Assembly: GCA_016283355.1 (NCBI GenBank)
Contig: JAEEMS010000005.1
Location: forward strand, 62,001-126,000
Source of the DNA: Elusimicrobiaceae bacterium
Lineage (GTDB): Bacteria > Elusimicrobiota > Elusimicrobia > Elusimicrobiales > Elusimicrobiaceae
Direction of reading: 5' to 3'
Length of the DNA stretch: 64,000 bases
Under the pieces are notes generated by a model. The model was not told the origin of the DNA, ran no database searches, and worked only from the letters and a program-made list of their open reading frames with translations. A program made the translations under genes and the position numbers. Position 1 is the first letter of the stretch. Each line of letters opens with the position of its first letter. Positions 40,990 to 48,635 of this stretch are shown piece by piece.

Positions 40990-43242
40990 ATGAAAAAGAG
41001 AAAAAAATCCACTGTGCCGTCTACCGCCGCGAAACATCTCGTACAACCCCAGGATGATTGTGTTTCGTTCTTGCGCAAATTGTTACCGCTTGTGACCGGA
41101 TGGCTTTGTTTCCTGGTAAGTATTTCTTTTTGGACGGTTACCTATGATTCCGCCCATATCAAATTAACGCTTTTTCAAATCGGAGCCGTCGTATTGCTGA
41201 CGTTGTGGGGCGCATTAAAAATTTCCGAACGGAAAAATCCTTTTACCCGCCGCACACTACTGGGAATGCTTCCGTTCTTAGTATACGGAGGTTGGCAATT
41301 ACTTTCGTTTTTGTTTTTTCCATACAAATTGGCCGCGCTGGAAGAAACGTTGCGTTTAGGACTCTACGGGGCGGTGCTTTTCCTGATTGTGTGCGAATTT
41401 ACCGAAGAGGATGTACGGACTGTTTCAAAATTTGTGATTGCAGCGGCGTGGGTATCCTTTTTGTACGGGTTACTGCAAGTGTGGGCTATTTGGTTTCCGT
41501 CCGTCGATTTAATGCCATGGAAGGGATTCTTTGGCAAACGTGTTTTCTCCACGCACGCTAACCCAAACTTCTTTGCCGATTTTGTTGTGTTTACTTCCTG
41601 TATTATCGGGGCCGATTATTTTATCCGCCGCAAGAAATCGAATTTGGTTTTACTGGGTATCGGGTTCATCACATTAATTTTCAGCGAAACAAAAGGGGCT
41701 TGGCTTGCCTTCGGGGCCACGTTGGTTTTGGCCGCCGCTATTTATACCAATTTTTTCAGCCACCGGAAATCATCCTCTAAAAAATTAATCAACTTGACCG
41801 CCGCAGCCGTACTGTTATTGGCCATTGTATTCACGGGGATTTATACCGCCAAACGGTTTCAATCGGCCAGTTTCCGTATTCACACCTGGCAAGCCACCTG
41901 GGAGATGATCAAAGATTCCCCCGTCTTAGGAACCGGGCCGGGCAGTTTTAAAGTGATGTATCCCAAATACCGGCACCCGCAAATCTTCTACATTGAAAAC
42001 GCACACAACAACGAAACCCAACACGCCGAAAACGAATACCTTGAACAGTGGGCCACGGGCGGTACCATAGGGTTGTTGCTGTTTTTGGGAATGTTTGGTT
42101 ATTTATTTTTCCGTGCGTATAAAAAATTGCGTGCATCCAAGAACGTTTCTACCCGTTTGTATATTGCCGGCTATGCTTGTGCCATATTTGCTATATTGGT
42201 GCATGCGACCGTCGATATCAGCATCCATTTTGTTTCAAGCGGTTTGTTACTTACCGTGTTTACCGGGATTTTATTGGCACTGTGCCAAGATACTCCCCCC
42301 GCCGGTGGTATTTCGCAACCGGCCCCTTCCGTTTTAGCACGGGCGTTGGGATGGGGAAGCGTATTGCTCTTAACGGGACTGGTCACCTATTACACCGTTT
42401 CCTTTTATCAAATATTCCAACGGATGGTATTAAAAACTCCGGGAGAATGGATACTGGCCGGTTGTGCATGCGCAGGATGGGTTTTTTGTGTAGGTGCGTT
42501 AGCATATATATACGGAAAACTTTTTCTTAAAACACAGCACGTTGCTGTGGTGCTTTTATTGCTTGTCTCCTTTTTGCCTATTCACTTTTTCTACAATATG
42601 TTTTGCTCTAACCATTATTATAGTGTAGGAATTGCGCTCATCCGGTTGAATTCCGTAGAAGGAGCGTTGGATTTCTTTACCAAGGCAATTCGCGCCAATG
42701 CGCTTAATTTTGAGTATTACCAATACCGGGGAAATATTTTTGCCAGCCGCTTAAACTTGGGACAATCGATATCTCCTTTCTATGGAGACAAGGACAAACC
42801 CTCCAACGATTACGAACGCGCGATACGGGATTTCTCCGTGGTATTAAAACAAACTCCGTACCATGCACTCATTCACCAGGATATTGCCCGTTTGTACTAC
42901 ACAACGGGTGTTCACTACGTGCAAAAAGCGCAAGAGATTAAAGATCCCGCATTGTTCCGGCGTTATCAACAATCGGCGGCGGAGAATTTTGAACAGGCCA
43001 GACGAGCGCTGAATTTATCGTTGCAAATCGACCCGGTCAACGTAGATTCTTACGTACTGCTTGCGAGCATGGCACTCATGGCGCACGATACGCAAACCGC
43101 TCAATATTGGATTGATGCGTACCGCCGCGGACCTGCAAAAGTGACCGAAGAAAAATTTTTAGCCCGTCACAAAAACAACCCGCAAATCGAATTTTTACAA
43201 CACCAATTGGATGATTTGCAAAAACGATTAAACATAAAATGA
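40990..43242 (+). CDS. O-antigen ligase (Wzy_C) family protein with C-terminal TPRs (second paralogue)
   Basis: Multi-TM; VLGTGPGSFKVMYPKYRHPQI...AHNNETQHAENEYLEQWATGGTIGLLLFLGMF; start MKKRKKSTV after RBS, downstream of uvrA. Confidence 0.83.
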   Translation: MKKRKKSTVPSTAAKHLVQPQDDCVSFLRKLLPLVTGWLCFLVSISFWTVTYDSAHIKLTLFQIGAVVLLTLWGALKISERKNPFTRRTLLGMLPFLVYGGWQLLSFLFFPYKLAALEETLRLGLYGAVLFLIVCEFTEEDVRTVSKFVIAAAWVSFLYGLLQVWAIWFPSVDLMPWKGFFGKRVFSTHANPNFFADFVVFTSCIIGADYFIRRKKSNLVLLGIGFITLIFSETKGAWLAFGATLVLAAAIYTNFFSHRKSSSKKLINLTAAAVLLLAIVFTGIYTAKRFQSASFRIHTWQATWEMIKDSPVLGTGPGSFKVMYPKYRHPQIFYIENAHNNETQHAENEYLEQWATGGTIGLLLFLGMFGYLFFRAYKKLRASKNVSTRLYIAGYACAIFAILVHATVDISIHFVSSGLLLTVFTGILLALCQDTPPAGGISQPAPSVLARALGWGSVLLLTGLVTYYTVSFYQIFQRMVLKTPGEWILAGCACAGWVFCVGALAYIYGKLFLKTQHVAVVLLLLVSFLPIHFFYNMFCSNHYYSVGIALIRLNSVEGALDFFTKAIRANALNFEYYQYRGNIFASRLNLGQSISPFYGDKDKPSNDYERAIRDFSVVLKQTPYHALIHQDIARLYYTTGVHYVQKAQEIKDPALFRRYQQSAAENFEQARRALNLSLQIDPVNVDSYVLLASMALMAHDTQTAQYWIDAYRRGPAKVTEEKFLARHKNNPQIEFLQHQLDDLQKRLNIK

Positions 43243-43302
43243 CAATGCACAATCGCTTCTTTTTTGATAAAATAGAAAGGTAGAAAGAATTTGTGTTTTT
43301 AT

Positions 43303-43375
43303 GCCAAGATAGCTCAGCTGGTAGAGCAGCCGCTTCGTAAGCGGCAGGTCCGGGGTTCGATCCCCCGTCTTGGCT
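43303..43375 (+). tRNA. tRNA-Thr (anticodon CGT)
   Basis: gccaagatagctcagctggtagagcagccgcttCGTaagcggcaggtccggggttcgatcccccgtcttggc. Confidence 0.93.
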
Positions 43376-43425
43376 ATTTTTTATTTTTATTTTTCCCTTC
43401 TGCTTCGTTCTCGCTCCCGCGCGTA

Positions 43426-43626
43426 TCATTTACACGCTTGTTCATCCACACACAAACAATAATGCACCAGTAAGGCACGGGCATTTTGGTCGCTCACTCC
43501 CGTATCCTTATAATCGAAACCGACGTAGTAGGCCGACATTTTATTTGGTGCGCTCTTGCAACCGCCGGCGTACCACATCATTAGGCAAATTGCGCACGCG
43601 GTCCATAATTTGTTGGCTTTTAACAT
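43426..43626 (-). CDS. Putative o-spanin (Rz1-like lipoprotein)
   Basis: MLKANKLWTACAICLMMWYAGGC lipobox; overlaps the i-spanin candidate in another frame; adjacent to lysozyme. Confidence 0.6.
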   Translation of the reverse strand: MLKANKLWTACAICLMMWYAGGCKSAPNKMSAYYVGFDYKDTGVSDQNARALLVHYCLCVDEQACK

Positions 43627-43744
43627 ATTGCTCGGTCTCTTTTTTCAGTGCTTGCAAGCGGGCGGATTGTTTGCCGCTGAGTCGGGCCAGCCATACAGCC
43701 AACCCGACCATCCCCCCGATTAGTGCTATATACATACCGCACAT
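43541..43744 (-). CDS. Putative i-spanin (Rz-like)
   Basis: N-terminal TM (YIALIGGMVGLAVWLARL) then coiled-coil (QSARLQALKKETEQYVKSQQIMDRVRNL). Confidence 0.6.
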   Translation of the reverse strand: MCGMYIALIGGMVGLAVWLARLSGKQSARLQALKKETEQYVKSQQIMDRVRNLPNDVVRRRLQERTK

Positions 43745-43939
43745 TTATTCTGCTCTCTTACCGATGAAGGAACCGTCCGCATTGCATAAAGACAACGCAG
43801 AAAGCACGTGGATAATTTTGGCTAACATACTATCATCCTTTTGTGTAGGCGTCAATTTAACAACAAGCGTAGCCAACGCCACAACGGCACCCAAAAGTTG
43901 TAAAAATTCGTCGTAATGTTGTGTAATAAATTCCATCAT
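43745..43939 (-). CDS. Holin-like small membrane protein
   Basis: MMEFITQHYDEFLQLLGAVVALATLVVKLTPTQKD; one TM; between lysozyme and spanin genes; ATG overlaps lysozyme stop. Confidence 0.5.
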   Translation of the reverse strand: MMEFITQHYDEFLQLLGAVVALATLVVKLTPTQKDDSMLAKIIHVLSALSLCNADGSFIGKRAE

Positions 43940-44349
43940 AAATATTCTCCTGTTTTCATCATTTCGGTCAGTTCTCGGGCACGGTGTCCCACCTGGCCGG
44001 CCCACTTGCTATCTAACATCTCACGGGCAGCTGCCGGATAATCACGGCGTTGCACGGCGGCTAAGAATTTTTTAAACGTACACAGTTTGGAAATGCCCAT
44101 ATTAAAACACATATCTACAAAAACAAACTGACGCACTTCATCCAATTTTTCCCACCAAATAAATTGCTTCCGTAACGACCGGCACGTCTGTTGCAAATCT
44201 TCCTGCAACATATATTGCGCCGTTTGTCGGCTGATTCCGTTTTCTAAGTTATGCCCGTATCCGATTGTCAAACATCCGGCCGGGCACCGGTAGGGGTGTA
44301 AATTCAACCCCTCGTATCGGCGGATGTATTTTTCCCAACGAGGATTCAT
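43936..44349 (-). CDS. Phage endolysin, GH24 lysozyme
   Basis: E-8aa-C-5aa-T triad: YEGLNLHPYRCPAGCLTIGYGHN. Confidence 0.93.
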   Translation of the reverse strand: MNPRWEKYIRRYEGLNLHPYRCPAGCLTIGYGHNLENGISRQTAQYMLQEDLQQTCRSLRKQFIWWEKLDEVRQFVFVDMCFNMGISKLCTFKKFLAAVQRRDYPAAAREMLDSKWAGQVGHRARELTEMMKTGEYL

Positions 44350-44528
44350 AGTTCCTTCTCCCATTTCGTTTCCAACTTCGCTACCCGTTCTTGCAGATGA
44401 TTATATTTGTCTTGTTTCTCTTCCAAACGGGCGATATCCTTGCGGATGGCCCGCAATTCCTGCCAGAATGCCCCCGCCCCAAAAATAACAGCCGCAGCTT
44501 TCCAAAAAAGTTCAATTTGTTCCATCAT
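44346..44528 (-). CDS. Small TM plus coiled-coil phage protein (lysis-module associated)
   Basis: MMEQIELFWKAAAVIFGAGAFWQELRAIRKDIARLEEKQDKYNHLQERVAKLE; GGAGGAG RBS. Confidence 0.55.
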   Translation of the reverse strand: MMEQIELFWKAAAVIFGAGAFWQELRAIRKDIARLEEKQDKYNHLQERVAKLETKWEKEL

Positions 44529-44718
44529 CTTCTCCTCCGGGTAAGGGATTATAATGTAATCCCCATGTATGCAAACATGCTTCTTTCGTAGCAAATGTTT
44601 CCCACCCCACATTTAATCCTTCCGGGGTCCATGCTTCATGCGCTTCCAGTACATCCCATCTGGTTTCTTGCTCATCCGTATAATCGCCTGTTTTGTTTTG
44701 AATTTTTTTATAAACCAT
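44512..44718 (-). CDS. Small phage protein of unknown function
   Basis: 68-aa ORF in operon between tail fibre and lysis genes. Confidence 0.5.
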   Translation of the reverse strand: MVYKKIQNKTGDYTDEQETRWDVLEAHEAWTPEGLNVGWETFATKEACLHTWGLHYNPLPGGEDDGTN

Positions 44719-44727
44719 ATTTTGCTC

Positions 44728-46812
44728 CTATCTTATAACCGTCCATCCTTTTGCGGTAGCAACCGCCAAATCACTATCCGTCAAATCATTGGCACCTGTT
44801 GCCCCCGTGACATTACACACTTGGCTGTCCGAAACCGTCGGCAAACTGTTAAACAAGGCGACAAGCGCCGCGCGGCCAAGCCCTGTATAGGCCACATCTA
44901 TCTGCGGGCTACTGGCGGATGAAAACGGCATGGTACTACTAAAAACAATTCCTTTCACACCGTCTAACCGCGCATCGGAAGTTCCCCCCAAGCGAAATTG
45001 CGTAATAGGATAAGAACCCGAAAAATCCAAAAATGTATTTTTCAAGCGGATGGCACCTTTTAAGAAATCGCCTATGCCAAAAGTAGACCCTGTCGCATAG
45101 GGTGTAAAGGGTGGTAATGTTTCTAATTGCGTGCAACCCATGTATTGCCTGGCACAGGGCCCCATAGATGCGTTATTTGTAATAATTCTTTTTAATTTTG
45201 AAAGCCCTGTGAAACAACCGCTGGCGGCCCCTTCGTAAGAGTATAATTTTATATTACTGATACGGATTTCTCGCAAATTTCCGTTATAGGAGGGTGCGAC
45301 GTTAAATGCTCCGGCAGAACCTACACTTGCGTTATTACCGTCAATCTCCGGCAAGTAGGATAATTTTTGCGAGCCGGCTTTTGTTGTAACGGCCATATCC
45401 AATCCTTTCCCTAAAAAACAACGCAGGTTTGATACGGTAAGTTTATCACCCTGTGCTGTAATGGCTTCCAAATACGGAGAGTAATACCGATAGGGATAAT
45501 ATGCAAACAAATAAGAAACATTGATTGCGTTACTGATTTCAAAATGCGCCCAGAGCGTGCCGAACGCATAGTCCGCATTTGTTGCTAGCCCTTCAGGGAG
45601 TTTCCCGGATATAGCGGTAATCGTATCGGTAGAAGTAGACGGCGTAATTCTGATAACATGGGTACGCAATGCTTCCGGGTAGGTTACATCAAAGCCCGTT
45701 GCGATATTAGATGTACTCCATTTTAATTCAAACGCTGAGCCGGATGTGTAGGTGTTATATAATACACCGTCTATAAATACCTTGTATTGGCCCGAATTTG
45801 AAATAGTGGGGACAAAAGCAACGGTATCATAAGATGAAAAGTCGGCACTATGCCCCACTAAAAAATAAATACTGTTCGGCAGGGCTCCGCTCCTGATATC
45901 TACCCACTGTGCAGGAGGAGTCCAAGTCGCCAATTCCGCCTGCATCGTTTCCAGTTGTGTCTGTGTAGCGGCCACTTGAGCCACCGTTTGGATCGTCGCA
46001 CCGGAATTGACTGTTGCCAATTGCGTTTGTGACAACGCATCCTGTTTTCCGGCTACGGTCGTTTGTAATTGCGCCAATGCTTCACCTTGGGAAGTAAGCG
46101 TTGTTTGTAATTCACCGTCCGCATTTTGGCGCGCGGATGTTTCCTGCGATACAAGGCCCGCCAAATTCGTTACATTTAACTGCAAGGACGCATCCGCTGC
46201 TTGCCGATACGTAGTTTCCGCTTGCAGTGCGGATTGCAAAGACGTCCCTTGCGAAGTAATGGCTTGCCGGATGTCCGCATGCGCTTGGTTGCTGCTGTTA
46301 TGCGTCGGCACAAGCGCTTCTATGTCTTCGGTGGCCGTCTCAATTACCTGACGTGCTTGCGCACAAACCGTATCTACCAACGCGGAAGCGTTTGTATCGG
46401 ATGATGTAAGAGAAGGATCCGGCACATATTGCACACAACGGGAAATTTTTTCATCCAAATTTTGCAGTTGCAATACGGTCTTATCAAATGCTTGGGTCAG
46501 TGTTTCGGGGAGTACATGCGTCCCGAATGTAATGTTCTGTTGTAACGGCGTAACACGTAAAAGCGTAATTTGATACCCCGCAGCCAACGGACTGAGTCCG
46601 CTGGAAAGGGACGGATAAGTAACCAATGTATAACTTTGGCTGCTTTGGGTATTTATTTCAATATGGTCGGTAACTTGGTAAACACTTCCTTGCGGCGGTT
46701 TCACCCATACCGTAATTGTCTCCCCCGCCAATAACGGATAATCAAATTGCCAAACGCGGGTTTCTCCGTCACAAGAAATCGTCTTTTTTACTGCATGGAC
46801 AGGTACTGTCAT
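44728..46812 (-). CDS. Phage tail fibre/receptor-binding protein
   Basis: T7-gp17-like N-terminus (ISCDGETRVWQFDYPLLAGETITVWVKPPQGSVYQVTDHIEI...LSPLAAGYQITLLRVTPLQQ), coiled-coil, LRR/BspA-like C-terminus ending ...NVTGATGANDLTDSDLAVATAKGWTVIR. Confidence 0.85.
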   Translation of the reverse strand: MTVPVHAVKKTISCDGETRVWQFDYPLLAGETITVWVKPPQGSVYQVTDHIEINTQSSQSYTLVTYPSLSSGLSPLAAGYQITLLRVTPLQQNITFGTHVLPETLTQAFDKTVLQLQNLDEKISRCVQYVPDPSLTSSDTNASALVDTVCAQARQVIETATEDIEALVPTHNSSNQAHADIRQAITSQGTSLQSALQAETTYRQAADASLQLNVTNLAGLVSQETSARQNADGELQTTLTSQGEALAQLQTTVAGKQDALSQTQLATVNSGATIQTVAQVAATQTQLETMQAELATWTPPAQWVDIRSGALPNSIYFLVGHSADFSSYDTVAFVPTISNSGQYKVFIDGVLYNTYTSGSAFELKWSTSNIATGFDVTYPEALRTHVIRITPSTSTDTITAISGKLPEGLATNADYAFGTLWAHFEISNAINVSYLFAYYPYRYYSPYLEAITAQGDKLTVSNLRCFLGKGLDMAVTTKAGSQKLSYLPEIDGNNASVGSAGAFNVAPSYNGNLREIRISNIKLYSYEGAASGCFTGLSKLKRIITNNASMGPCARQYMGCTQLETLPPFTPYATGSTFGIGDFLKGAIRLKNTFLDFSGSYPITQFRLGGTSDARLDGVKGIVFSSTMPFSSASSPQIDVAYTGLGRAALVALFNSLPTVSDSQVCNVTGATGANDLTDSDLAVATAKGWTVIR

Positions 46813-46823
46813 TTTTTTCTCCT

Positions 46824-47765
46824 TTAGTTAAACCAGGAAAATAATTTTTTGGTCATTTTCCATACCGTGCTTTTTTTATTGGCACGGCGGTGTGCCTGGG
46901 ATATATCCTCCCGCAACGAAGCGACTTGCCTTGCCGTTTGTGCTTGGGCCGCATTGAGTTGTTCGGCGGTGTCGCGCGCCTCTTTTGCCCGTTGGGCCGC
47001 TTCTTGATTTTTGTTTTTTTCTAGCAACAACTGCACGCTGGCGGAAGAACCGTCCAACCCGGCACGCGCCAAATTGGCTTGTAGGGCAGCCACTTGTTCC
47101 CGGACATATTGCGCCCTTTGTCTGCTTTTCTCTGCCGACGATTGGAATAAATACTTGGTCTGTGCTTCCCGCTCTTGCAACGTTTGTTGCAAACGGTCTG
47201 TGAGTTGTTGGGCCTGCTGCGTAAAAGAACGGTTTGTTTTTTTACGTTGCTTGAATGCCAGGGACGCAGTAGATGTATAATACTGGCCCGTTTGAAGAAT
47301 TCCACCCATATTTTCCCTCCTGAAAATAAAAAATAAAAATTGTCTGCCGGATAGTTTTCGGGACGCTCCGGTAAATGTTCCCCCCAAATAGGTAATAAAA
47401 CGCTGTGCAACAACGTGATTTTGGTCTACCCAATTACAAAGAAACGGATAAATTTGCAGTTGTTGGTGCAACCAATTTTTTATAAACCGCACCCCTGTTT
47501 TTTGACAGCTACGCATAAAAACGGAAGTAAGCAACCATACGCAAAACACCGGGCCGACCGATGCCACCCCGCCGATGGCTACCGCACGACCGCGGTATAC
47601 CAGGGAGACACTTTCCAACGATTCTGCTACAAACTGCCGTACCAATTCCTTCACTTCACCCCCGGGATGCGACGCGGCCAATTCCGCCCGGTCCGCCGGA
47701 GTTAAGTGCGCGGCTAAAAAACGAATATCTGCCTCCAAAGGCGTACGTACTAGAAAATGATGCAT
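46824..47765 (-). CDS. Apparent fusion of gp13-like (DUF2833/GNAT-like) and gp14-like internal virion proteins
   Basis: N-terminal 152 aa resembles the T7 gp13 family, downstream part is an internal-virion-like helical protein starting MGGILQTGQYYTS behind an AGGAGGG RBS, with no stop between. Confidence 0.55.
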   Translation of the reverse strand: MHHFLVRTPLEADIRFLAAHLTPADRAELAASHPGGEVKELVRQFVAESLESVSLVYRGRAVAIGGVASVGPVFCVWLLTSVFMRSCQKTGVRFIKNWLHQQLQIYPFLCNWVDQNHVVAQRFITYLGGTFTGASRKLSGRQFLFFIFRRENMGGILQTGQYYTSTASLAFKQRKKTNRSFTQQAQQLTDRLQQTLQEREAQTKYLFQSSAEKSRQRAQYVREQVAALQANLARAGLDGSSASVQLLLEKNKNQEAAQRAKEARDTAEQLNAAQAQTARQVASLREDISQAHRRANKKSTVWKMTKKLFSWFN

Positions 47766-47809
47766 ACAAAATACACGAAAAAAGTTACAATAAAAAAAGA
47801 GGAAGAATT

Positions 47810-48586
47810 ATGATTACACTTATCTTGTTATGCTTAATTGTGCTGGCGGTTACCTATGCCGTCTTTTTCGGAATTTTCAAACTGATTTGGATTCTCTGCC
47901 GATCGAACCGTAACACTTGGCCGCTTTTACTGGCCGGTGCTTGTACGCTTGCATTGGCCGTTCTTACGACGCTGGGCGGATGGTGGGGTGTCCACAAAAT
48001 AATGGAGCCGTTCCAAACCATGCGGACCGCAATTAAAAACAATCCGCAACCTATCTACGGTCAACACACCTATAAAACGGACTTAGCCCCTTATTCATTA
48101 ACCGTGGTGGACGGGATGGATTTTTCCGATTGGATTAACTTTGATGATGGTTCCGTCAAATTGGGAATTGATACCAATGTGTTCAAATCAAAAGAATCAG
48201 ATAAGCAAACTTATCTTGCAGGAGCCATCCTGCGCCGCCGACATCCGGAAGATGAAACGTTCCAAGGAACATGGCAAAAACTCAAAGAAACGGAAAATTT
48301 CAAAGGACGTTTGCATGTTGTTTCCGAAGAAAATGTAATGGTAAACGGAATGAAAGGGTATCTGGTAAACGCAATCGCTTACACCAATCGGGGGCCTTTA
48401 CCTTTCTGGTTGGAAGCCGTTGAAACGGAACCGCAAATGACCTATTATTTGCTTTTATCTGCCATCGGTAAAGAGGATAAGACCGAGCAAATAAAACGTA
48501 TTTTGCAAAGCTTCCGTTCTTCCCGGTTACCGGTGGCGACCCCGGATAATTTCCAGGAGTTGACCGCGGCCCCACAACAACCTTAG
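47810..48586 (+). CDS. Plus-strand membrane-anchored protein of unknown function (moron candidate)
   Basis: MITLILLCLIVLAVTYAVFFGIFKLIWILCR...WPLLLAGACTLALAVLTTLGGWWG; opposite strand to all surrounding virion genes; own terminator. Confidence 0.7.
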   Translation: MITLILLCLIVLAVTYAVFFGIFKLIWILCRSNRNTWPLLLAGACTLALAVLTTLGGWWGVHKIMEPFQTMRTAIKNNPQPIYGQHTYKTDLAPYSLTVVDGMDFSDWINFDDGSVKLGIDTNVFKSKESDKQTYLAGAILRRRHPEDETFQGTWQKLKETENFKGRLHVVSEENVMVNGMKGYLVNAIAYTNRGPLPFWLEAVETEPQMTYYLLLSAIGKEDKTEQIKRILQSFRSSRLPVATPDNFQELTAAPQQP

Positions 48587-48604
48587 TTTTAATCCGTTTC
48601 AGAC

Positions 48605-48635
48605 CGGGCTTACGTTTCACGTAAGCCCGTTTTTT
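48605..48635 (+). terminator. Rho-independent terminator of the plus-strand insert gene
   Basis: cgggcttacg-tttca-cgtaagcccgtttttt. Confidence 0.85.

Noticed and set aside
43303-43375. tRNA-Thr as the active attachment site of the phage-like cassette
   Set aside because: Position is suggestive, but I found no second copy of the tRNA 3' end at the 58.6-60.1 kb side, so no att pair can be supported
44728-46812. Diversity-generating retroelement target (BPP-1 analogy)
   Set aside because: Structural genes resemble BPP-1-type podoviruses, but no reverse transcriptase or template/variable repeat pair is present in the window
47561-47809. N-terminal extension of the 341-aa plus-strand ORF
   Set aside because: Runs antisense through the gp13-like gene; the credible start is MITLILL at 47810 with a preceding GAGGAAG
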